From Hahella sp. CCB-MM4 (GTDB lineage Bacteria > Pseudomonadota > Gammaproteobacteria > Pseudomonadales > Oleiphilaceae), in the NCBI RefSeq assembly GCF_002260525.1, contig NZ_MRYI01000028.1, positions 1 to 48,972 of the forward strand: 48,972 nucleotides of DNA, given 5' to 3'. Shown one piece after another: positions 16,405 through 23,245 of this stretch. The notes beneath the pieces are model-generated. The model was not told the origin of the DNA and made no database searches. It worked only from the letters and a program-made list of their open reading frames with translations. Every line of letters starts with the position of its first letter. Within the stretch, counting starts at the first letter, position 1. The translations under genes and the position numbers were made by a program.

Positions 16405-17382
16405 TTATTCGCCCCAGACGTCCCCCAATACCCTTAACCAGTTCTCGCCCATGATTTTGCGTACCGCTGTCTCAGAGAAACCGCGTCTTAGCAGGGCTTC
16501 GGTCAGGTTAGGGAACTCGCCTACGGTACGGATTCCTTCAGGGTTGATGATCTTGCCGAAGCTGGTCAGTCGGCGGGCGTAGCCTTTATCGTGAGTCAGC
16601 CACTCGAAAAATTGTTTATCGTGACCCTGGGTGAAATCAGTACCGATACCCACCTGATCCTCACCGGCGATATTCACGATGTATTCGATGGCTTCCACAT
16701 AGTCCTCAATAGAGGAGTTGATGCCGTTTTTCAGGAATGGGGCGAACATGGTGACGCCGATGAAGCCGCCGTGATCGGCAATGAATTTCAGCTCTTCATC
16801 GGATTTATTACGTGGATGATCCTTCAGGCCGGAAGGCAGGCAGTGGGAATAGCAAACAGGCTTTTTGGATTCCAGAATCACTTCTTCTGACGTTTTGCTG
16901 CCGACATGGGACAGGTCACACATCACTCCGACACGGTTCATTTCGGCTACGATTTCACGGCCGAATCCGGACAAGCCGCCGTCGCGTTCATAACAGCCGG
17001 TGCCAATCAGGTTCTGGGTGTTGTAGCACATCTGCACCACACCAACGCCCAGGTCTTTGAAGACTTGCACGTAGCCAAGCTGGTCTTCGTAGGCATGTGC
17101 ATTCTGGAAGCCCATCATGATGCCTGTTTTGCCTTCAGCTTTGGCCCGACGAATATCAGCAGTGGTATGGACTTTGGTCACCAGATCGCTGTTGGCTTCG
17201 ATCAGGTTGTTCATTTCCACGATGTTATTGACCGTGTTCTGAAAGCCTTCCCAAACAGAGACGGTACAGTTTGCCGCTGTGAGTCCGCCTTTCTTCATAT
17301 CTTCAAACAGCTCCCGGTTCCATTTGGCGATAATCAATCCATCGATCACTATGGCGTCCTGGTGCAACTCTGCTGCGTTCAT
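16405..17382 (-). CDS. M19 (renal dipeptidase)-family protein of the betaine operon
   Basis: A 325-residue TIM-barrel protein of the membrane-dipeptidase family M19, first gene of the dgc operon as in Pseudomonas betaine clusters. Several metal ligands of true dipeptidases are changed. The HxD motif after VIDG reads LII (residues 16-18), and the bridging Glu is Gln93 (GFQNAHA). His159 (CDLSHV), His180 (CYSHC) and Asp249 (GIGTDF) remain. It may therefore not be a dipeptidase, and its substrate is unknown. I start at ATG 17382, preceded by AAAGGTGAG; upstream in-frame starts lack such a site. One AAACGACA half-site lies about 110 bp upstream. Confidence 0.88.
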   Translation of the reverse strand: MNAAELHQDAIVIDGLIIAKWNRELFEDMKKGGLTAANCTVSVWEGFQNTVNNIVEMNNLIEANSDLVTKVHTTADIRRAKAEGKTGIMMGFQNAHAYEDQLGYVQVFKDLGVGVVQMCYNTQNLIGTGCYERDGGLSGFGREIVAEMNRVGVMCDLSHVGSKTSEEVILESKKPVCYSHCLPSGLKDHPRNKSDEELKFIADHGGFIGVTMFAPFLKNGINSSIEDYVEAIEYIVNIAGEDQVGIGTDFTQGHDKQFFEWLTHDKGYARRLTSFGKIINPEGIRTVGEFPNLTEALLRRGFSETAVRKIMGENWLRVLGDVWGE

Positions 17383-17601
17383 CTGCTCACCTTTACCTGT
17401 TAATCCGCGTTCATTCATGAAAATGAAAGCTTTTGGCATTCATTAATGAGGTGAGTATATCGGGCATGTTTTTGCCTAAATTCACTGGAAACGACAGCAC
17501 CGATACCAAAATCGGCAAGAATCGAATAGTTTTGGCAAATGTTCGAAACATCCCGGATATAAAGGCGGGAAGCGGAAGACGAAAGGAAGAAAAGCGCTTT
17601 G
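17383..17601. promoter_or_regulatory. promoter region of the dipeptidase-like/DUF5943/dgcAB/etfAB operon
   Basis: A 219-bp gap between the operon start and the terminator of gbdR. It carries AAACGACA at 17489-17496 and a nearby CGATACCAAAATCGG inverted repeat (17501-17515). Activation by GbdR is inferred from the pathway and the shared half-site. Confidence 0.5.
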
Positions 17602-17634
17602 AAAAAACAAAAAAAAGCGGGCTGTTAAGCCCGC
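17602..17634 (-). terminator. terminator of gbdR
   Basis: A 7-bp stem GCGGGCT/AGCCCGC (17617-17634, 4-nt loop) is followed on the minus strand by a long T-rich run. It lies about 155 bp beyond the gbdR stop. Confidence 0.85.
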
Positions 17635-17639
17635 ACTTA

Positions 17640-17789
17640 TAAGGGAACGATCATTCGGTTACATGGCTGTTTAGTTGAATCGCTATTTGGTTGTATAGAT
17701 TCAATTTCACAGCTATCGGGTTATGCAGCGTTGAACTACTGCATGCTTCTTGTGAATTACTGTTCTTGTAAATCACGGTTACTAGTGAA
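17640..17789. repeat. degenerate repeat tract after gbdR
   Basis: Loosely repeated short segments of the types GGTTACATGGCTG, TTGAATCG, GTGAATTACTG, GTAAATCACGG and GTGAATCATGG. The spacing is about 18-22 bp and the copies contain TGA or TAA. This belongs to the same class of locus-specific gap repeats seen elsewhere, but more decayed. Confidence 0.5.
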
Positions 17790-18980
17790 TCATGGTTGCT
17801 CGGTCAGCACCGCCACATCGGCCGTAATCACGGTCGTGGTGGGAGGTGTATAGCGCAGCGGGGCAGCCATGAAATTGACGGCGCCGTAGCTTGGTTCCGC
17901 TTTTGCGGCCCGTAGTGCCATGGATGATCTTGAAGGCGATGCCGGATTGACATCGTATCCGCTCATATTCGCTGCGGCGGTATCCACCTGCTTCAGTGAC
18001 CATACGGCTGCCCGCTCTTCTTTCGGGGAAATGCCGATATATTTGCGATAGCAGCGACTGAAATGGGGTGGAGACACAAAGCCGCACATGGCGGAAATTT
18101 CGATAATGGATCGGGTGGTCTGCTTTAGCAGCTGGCGTGCCCGGTCCAGTCTCAGTTTCAGATAATACCTGGAAGGAGTGCAGCCGAGATGCTTGAGGAA
18201 AAGCCGCTCAAGTTGCCGCCTGGAAACGCCGACAAATGTGGCCAGCTCTTCAAGCTCGATGGGCTCTTCGATATTGTTTTCCATCAGCTCGGTGATTTCG
18301 GCCAGTTTGGGTTGAGCCGGGGTCAGCAATCGACGCAGAGGAACTCTTTGCTGCTCACTGTCGGAGCGCACTCTGTCGCATACGAACATGTCGCAGATTG
18401 CGCCGGTGAGGGCTTTGCCGTGTTGGCGCGTGACCATGCTCAGCATCATATCCAGCGGAGCTCCGCCACCGGTACAGGTCATGCGGTCCCGGTCCAGGGT
18501 ATAGAGGCGATTGGTGCAGTTCACCTTCGGAAATTGTTCCTGCAGAGCAGCAAGGCACTCCCAGTGAGCGCTGCAGGAATAGCCGTTCAGCAGGCCGGCA
18601 CTGGCCAGAACATAGGCACCGGTACAGACCGCACCGAGCATGACATGTCTGCGTGCCTGGGACTGTAGCCAGTTGACCTCTTTCTGGTTAAAGCTGCGGG
18701 TGATGTCGACACCGCCGACAACGATCACCACATCATAGTTTTCCTTGGTGGTGATGGCGGCATCTGCGCCGATGGAGATGCCGTCGCTGGCGCTGACGGG
18801 GTTGCCGTCGGCTGAAAGCAGCTGCCAGGTGTACAGTTCGTTTCCGGAAAGCTGATTGGCCATTCTGAGTGGCTCAATGGCGGAAGCCAGGGCAATCAGG
18901 GTAAAGTTGTCGATCAGTAGGAATCCAATGCGATAGGGCTTGGGACCATCTTGTCTGGTGTGAGAAGAATATTCATTCAT
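17790..18980 (-). CDS. gbdR: glycine betaine/dimethylglycine-responsive activator GbdR
   Basis: A 396-residue GlxA/AraC-family regulator closely resembling Pseudomonas GbdR, including the hallmark FTLIALASAIEPLRMANQL segment near residue 30. The DJ-1/PfpI-like domain covers about 15-200 (LGAVCTGAYVLASAGLL). The AraC HTH domain is about 230-325 (LEELATFVGVSRRQLERLF, IIEISAMCGFVSPPHFSR). After the HTH comes a tail of about 65 residues rich in Ala, Ser, Pro and Thr, which makes the protein somewhat long for the family. It should activate gbc, dgc, transporter and perhaps fdh genes when betaine or dimethylglycine is present. AGGAG lies nine bases before the ATG at 18980. Its own terminator is at 17602. 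Confidence 0.93.
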   Translation of the reverse strand: MNEYSSHTRQDGPKPYRIGFLLIDNFTLIALASAIEPLRMANQLSGNELYTWQLLSADGNPVSASDGISIGADAAITTKENYDVVIVVGGVDITRSFNQKEVNWLQSQARRHVMLGAVCTGAYVLASAGLLNGYSCSAHWECLAALQEQFPKVNCTNRLYTLDRDRMTCTGGGAPLDMMLSMVTRQHGKALTGAICDMFVCDRVRSDSEQQRVPLRRLLTPAQPKLAEITELMENNIEEPIELEELATFVGVSRRQLERLFLKHLGCTPSRYYLKLRLDRARQLLKQTTRSIIEISAMCGFVSPPHFSRCYRKYIGISPKEERAAVWSLKQVDTAAANMSGYDVNPASPSRSSMALRAAKAEPSYGAVNFMAAPLRYTPPTTTVITADVAVLTEQP

Positions 18981-19721
18981 GGATACTAACTCCTCCGCCT
19001 TATTTCTAAGGCTGCATAACAGGCTTAATGAATTAAGCTACGCTGTTCGCCAATGGAGGGGGCTTTGCACGATCAGACCATATACATATAGATCACATAC
19101 ATATATGGTAAGACACAGCATCGTTACCCCAGTTTATTTTTGTTTTCTCTCGGTATCCTTCATATAGAGAATCACAAATATGTTGTCAGCTGCCTTTTCC
19201 CACTAGGTTTACTACGTTGTCAGACGCGATATACCGTGTCCCTAAAAGGCCCCTGCGACATACTCTCTATCGATGAATCGTCATGAGGTGATGTGATATT
19301 ACAACTCGCCCTATTTGCAGAATTGTCTGAAAACGACATCTGTTACCTCAAATCCGGTCCGATAACGACCATAATATCCACGATGCGACATTGGTAAAAC
19401 CCTAAAATTGTATCAAAAGGATATTTTCCCTTCGCTGATAGCTGAATCTGCCTAAAGCCTTGCTGGTTAAAGAAAAAATCGACCAATTTGATTAGGGTTC
19501 TAAGTATTTTTAGGGGGGTGTTTTGCTCCGATGTGAACAATAAATGATCAGATGTTGCGTGGCGACCCCTTGTCGTCGACAGGTTCATATTGAGGTTGAA
19601 CATGTCGCTATCAAGCATGTTGGTGTGGATGGCTACCGATAGAGTAGAAATACGGTTTATCTGATGTTCTAGGGACATCTTTTAAGCAGCAAACCCACAG
19701 ACAAAATAAAAAGGAAAAGGT
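18981..19721. promoter_or_regulatory. gbdR-fdhA divergent control region
   Basis: A 741-bp gap with no convincing gene. It is dense in (A/G)CGACA-like half-sites in both orientations: TTGTCAG near 19183 and 19217, GCGACAT near 19255, ACGACAT near 19333 with TTGTC just before it, AACGACC near 19363, GCGACAT near 19384, and a GGCGACC...TTGTCGTCGAC cluster near 19560-19582. This suggests several regulator sites controlling both gbdR and fdhA. A 111-codon open frame on the minus strand (19343-19678) has no recognisable features and I do not call it. Confidence 0.55.
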
Positions 19722-20921
19722 ATGAGCAGCCATCATTCCAATCGCGGGGTCGTCTACCAGGGGCCCGGTCAAGTCGCTGTAGAGTCCATTGATTTTCCAA
19801 AACTGGCGCTGGGTAATCGCAAATGCGACCACGGCGTTATCCTTCGAGTGATCAGTACGAATATTTGCGGCTCCGACCAGCACATGGTGCGGGGGCGTAC
19901 AACAGCACCTCAGGGGCTTGTTCTGGGGCATGAAATCACCGGCCAGATTATCGAATGCGGGCGGGATGTGGAATTCCTGAAGCCGGGCGATGTGGTCTCG
20001 GTTCCTTTCAACATTGCTTGCGGACGCTGTCGCAACTGTAAGGAAGGGAAAACCGGTATTTGCCTTAATGTGAATCCGGCTCGCCCTGGTGCCGCGTATG
20101 GATATGTAGATATGGGCGGATGGGTCGGTGGTCAGGCCGAGTATGTCATGGTGCCTTATGCCGATTTCAACCTGTTGAAGTTCCCGGATCCGGATCAGGC
20201 CATTGAGAAGATCAGGGATCTGACTCTGTTGTCGGATATCTTCCCAACCGGCTTCCACGGATGTGTTACCGCCGGAGTCGGACCCGGAACCACGGTGTAT
20301 ATCGCCGGTGCAGGCCCTGTAGGTCTGGCTGCTGCGGCTTCTGCTCATTTGTTGGGGGCAGCCTGCGTGATCGTGGGTGACATGATTCCAGAACGTCTGG
20401 ATCAGGCACGAAGCTTTGGCTGCGAAACAATTGACCTCCGTGACGAGGGAGAATTGTCTGAAAGAATTGCACAGATCGTCGGTGAACCGGAAGTGGATTG
20501 CTTTGTCGACTGTGTCGGCTTTGAAGCCCGTTGTCATGGTTGTCACCACGATGTGGAGCAGCCGGCAGTGGTGTTGAACTCAGCCATGCAATTGACTCGT
20601 GCCGGCGGTCAGATCGGTATTCCGGGTCTTTACGTGACAGAAGATCCCGGTGCCGTGGATGATGCGGCCAAAGTCGGAGCGCTAAGCATGAGGTTCGGTC
20701 TGGGTTGGGCGAAATCCCACTCTTTCCACACCGGTCAGTGTCCGGTCATGAAGTACCACAGGCAACTGATGCAGGCGATTCTGTTCGACAAAATCCAGAT
20801 CGCCAAAGCCGTCAACGTGCAGTTGATTACTTTGGACCAGGCTCCTGGTGGCTATGCTGATTTTGATGGAGGCGCGGCGAAGAAATTCGTCATTGATCCA
20901 CATGGAATGGTGGCTGCATAA
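19722..20921 (+). CDS. fdhA: glutathione-independent formaldehyde dehydrogenase
   Basis: A 399-residue zinc medium-chain dehydrogenase of the Pseudomonas formaldehyde dehydrogenase/dismutase type. It oxidises formaldehyde to formate with tightly bound NAD. The catalytic zinc ligands Cys49 and His70 (LGHE) are visible. The structural zinc cysteines are C100, C103, C106 and C114, and the NAD fold reads VYIAGAGPVGLAAAASAHLL. It should remove formaldehyde released by GbcAB and DgcAB. AAAAGGAAAAGG precedes the ATG. It faces gbdR across a long control region and is followed by the formate dehydrogenase genes, so formaldehyde and formate oxidation are physically linked. Confidence 0.94.
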   Translation: MSSHHSNRGVVYQGPGQVAVESIDFPKLALGNRKCDHGVILRVISTNICGSDQHMVRGRTTAPQGLVLGHEITGQIIECGRDVEFLKPGDVVSVPFNIACGRCRNCKEGKTGICLNVNPARPGAAYGYVDMGGWVGGQAEYVMVPYADFNLLKFPDPDQAIEKIRDLTLLSDIFPTGFHGCVTAGVGPGTTVYIAGAGPVGLAAAASAHLLGAACVIVGDMIPERLDQARSFGCETIDLRDEGELSERIAQIVGEPEVDCFVDCVGFEARCHGCHHDVEQPAVVLNSAMQLTRAGGQIGIPGLYVTEDPGAVDDAAKVGALSMRFGLGWAKSHSFHTGQCPVMKYHRQLMQAILFDKIQIAKAVNVQLITLDQAPGGYADFDGGAAKKFVIDPHGMVAA

Positions 20922-20982
20922 GCTATATAAGCGATCCGCTTTCGAAACCATTGATGGTTTCATCTCTACAGGGAAATGTTTT

Positions 20983-21010
20983 CGCCACCGCCCGGTATCG
21001 GGTGGTGGCG
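20983..21010 (+). terminator. 12-bp hairpin between fdhA and fdsG
   Basis: CGCCACCGCCCG pairs with CGGGTGGTGGCG (one G-T pair, 4-nt loop). The following TTGTGT is a poor T-run, so it may be a partial terminator or processing stem that separates fdhA from fdsGBA. A smaller stem GAAACCA/TGGTTTC lies just before it at 20944-20961. Confidence 0.55.
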
Positions 21011-21077
21011 TTGTGTCCCTGGCGGTAAAAAAGAAGTTGGTAAAAAAGAAGTTTATTGTCATCCCTGGAATCACGCC

Positions 21078-21638
21078 ATGACCAAGCTTTCCACCTCATC
21101 AAAAGCCCGGGAACCGGATTTTTTCAAGCCAGGCATATCGGACTCCGCTGAGATCATTACCGGGATCCTGATGAAGCTCAAACATAAACCCGGTGCCTTG
21201 TTACCCATATTGCACGCCATCCAGGATCAGCTTGGTTACATACCGGCGGAATCAGTTCCCCAGATTGCCGAGGCATTGGGGCAGACTCGCGCGGAAATAC
21301 ACGGTGTCATCAGTTTTTATCATGAATTTCGTTCAAAGCCCGGAGGGACACATCACGTCCAGATATGCCGGGCAGAAGCCTGCCAGGCTCGTGGAAGTCG
21401 CGAGCTGGAGGCACATGCCAAGAAAGTGCTTGGCGTTGAGTACCACAACACCACAGCAGACCAGGAAATCACCCTTGAGCCGGTGTACTGCCTGGGGAAC
21501 TGTGCCTGTGGACCGAGTGTCCGGGTGGACAACAAAATATTCGGCAGAGTCACCCCGGCAAGGTTTGACCGTATGGTGGATGAGCTGACGACTTCCGCCG
21601 TCAATATTGTCGGGCTGGAAAAGGCGGGGGGCTCATGA
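21078..21638 (+). CDS. fdsG: NAD-dependent formate dehydrogenase gamma subunit
   Basis: A 186-residue NuoE-like subunit. The thioredoxin-like [2Fe-2S] domain has CRAEAC and CLGNCAC, giving the four expected cysteines in C-x4-C and C-x3-C pairs. The N-terminal half has the helical NuoE pattern (LLPILHAIQDQLGYIP). It forms the electron-transfer arm of the soluble molybdenum formate dehydrogenase with FdsB. I start at ATG 21078 because this gives a normal length; an upstream frame would run back through the hairpin and add an unrelated leader. Its stop overlaps the fdsB start by four bases. Confidence 0.93.
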   Translation: MTKLSTSSKAREPDFFKPGISDSAEIITGILMKLKHKPGALLPILHAIQDQLGYIPAESVPQIAEALGQTRAEIHGVISFYHEFRSKPGGTHHVQICRAEACQARGSRELEAHAKKVLGVEYHNTTADQEITLEPVYCLGNCACGPSVRVDNKIFGRVTPARFDRMVDELTTSAVNIVGLEKAGGS

Positions 21639-23245
21639 TGAGCAAAGTGTTTATTCCCAGAGATACCACCTCCCTGTCGTTGGGAGCTGAAGATGTGGTA
21701 TTGGCTTTGAACCATGCTCTGCAAGAGCGGGGAGAAGAGGCAGAGATTGTCAGAAATGGTTCCCGGGGCATGTTTTGGCTGGAGCCGATGATCGAAGTGG
21801 AAACCGATCAAGGGCGTGTTGCCTATGGCCCTGTACAGCCGGAAGACATCGAATCGCTGCTGGAGAGTGGGTTGCTGCAGGGAAATGCCGGGCACCCGCT
21901 ATATCTCGGTAAGACAGAAGAGATACCGTATCTGAAAAAACAGCAGAGACTGACTTTTGCCAGGGTGGGGGTGACCGACCCGGTGTCCATTGAGGACTAT
22001 CTGAAGCTTGATGGATTCGAGGGCCTGAGGAAAGCCCTGGCATTGTCATCCCAGAACATCGTTGACGAGATTAAAGCTTCGGGTCTGCGTGGACGCGGCG
22101 GGGCTGCATTCCCGGCGGGCATCAAATGGCAGACGGTGTTGGATGCCAGCCGGGATAATCCCGGCAATCGCTACAGTGGCGAGAAATATATTGTCTGTAA
22201 CGCCGACGAAGGCGACTCCGGAACCTTTGCCGACCGCATGGTGATGGAAGCCGATCCCTACATGTTGATAGAAGGGATGGTGATCGCCGGACTGGCGGTG
22301 GGGGCCGAGACTGGATTTATCTATCTCCGGTCAGAATATCCGGTGGCCCACCAGATCCTTGATGAAGCGATTACCCGTGCTATGAATGCCGGTTATCTGG
22401 GGAACGACATTTTAGGTTCCGGAAAGAATTTTCAACTGGAAGTACGCTTGGGGGCTGGCGCCTACATTTGCGGCGAAGAGACGTCACTTCTTGACAGTCT
22501 CGAAGGCAAGCGGGGCATGGTGCGGGCGAAACCGCCATTGCCTGCGATTAAAGGACTGTTTGGCCAGCCCACCATTGTGAACAACGTACTCACCCTGGCG
22601 GCAGTCCCTTTTATTCTTGATAAAGGGGCACAGGCTTATGCTGACTATGGAATGGGAAGGTCCCGAGGGACATTGCCGTTTCAGTTGGCGGGTAACATTC
22701 AGCAAGGCGGCCTGGTGGAGCTGGCCTTTGGTCCGACGTTACGACAGTTATTGGAAGAGTTTGGTCAGGGCACGGCCAATGGGCGTCCCATGAAAGCGGT
22801 TCAGGTGGGAGGTCCGTTGGGTGCCTACATGCCAGAAGCGCAATGGGATACACCGCTGGATTACGAAGCTTTTGCAGAAGTGGGAGCGGTACTTGGACAC
22901 GGTGGTATTGTCGTATTTGATGATCAGGTGGACATGGCCGAGCAGGCCAGATTTGCCATGGAATTCTGTGTCGAGGAATCCTGTGGCAAATGTACACCCT
23001 GCCGTATTGGTTCTACCCGAGGCGTGGAAGTAATCGATCGAATCGTGTCTGACGAAAATCGTGAAGCAAATATGCAATTGCTGGAAGAACTATGCGACAC
23101 CATGGAACTCGGATCACTTTGTGCCATGGGGGGAATGACTCCCAATCCGGTTCGCAGCGCGGTCAAGTTTTTCCCGGAAGACTTTCATAACCGGAAGACT
23201 TTCATAAACAGCCCGGGCGCAGTTGAGGGGACGAAAAATGATTGA
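21635..23245 (+). CDS. fdsB: NAD-dependent formate dehydrogenase beta subunit
   Basis: A 536-residue NuoF-like flavoprotein that reduces NAD with electrons from FdsA. Seen are the GLRGRGGAAFPAGIKW NADH/FMN-binding glycine-rich segment, YICGEETSLLDSLEG, and the [4Fe-4S] motif ESCGKCTPCRIGSTRG with a later cysteine in GSLCAMGG. The N-terminal 110 residues resemble the thioredoxin-like extension usual in FdsB. The start ATG overlaps the fdsG stop, and a second in-frame ATG follows at 21638. It overlaps fdsA by eight bases. It is part of the fdsGBA-fdhD-fdsD operon. Confidence 0.94.
   Translation: MMSKVFIPRDTTSLSLGAEDVVLALNHALQERGEEAEIVRNGSRGMFWLEPMIEVETDQGRVAYGPVQPEDIESLLESGLLQGNAGHPLYLGKTEEIPYLKKQQRLTFARVGVTDPVSIEDYLKLDGFEGLRKALALSSQNIVDEIKASGLRGRGGAAFPAGIKWQTVLDASRDNPGNRYSGEKYIVCNADEGDSGTFADRMVMEADPYMLIEGMVIAGLAVGAETGFIYLRSEYPVAHQILDEAITRAMNAGYLGNDILGSGKNFQLEVRLGAGAYICGEETSLLDSLEGKRGMVRAKPPLPAIKGLFGQPTIVNNVLTLAAVPFILDKGAQAYADYGMGRSRGTLPFQLAGNIQQGGLVELAFGPTLRQLLEEFGQGTANGRPMKAVQVGGPLGAYMPEAQWDTPLDYEAFAEVGAVLGHGGIVVFDDQVDMAEQARFAMEFCVEESCGKCTPCRIGSTRGVEVIDRIVSDENREANMQLLEELCDTMELGSLCAMGGMTPNPVRSAVKFFPEDFHNRKTFINSPGAVEGTKND

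Noticed and set aside
19343-19678. 111-codon open frame on the minus strand between gbdR and fdhA
   Set aside because: No recognisable domain, and it lies across the dense half-site region; best seen as regulatory DNA.
18981-19721. Possible riboswitch in the long fdhA leader
   Set aside because: I could not find a conserved aptamer core or a terminator/anti-terminator pair; the repeated half-sites explain the gap better.
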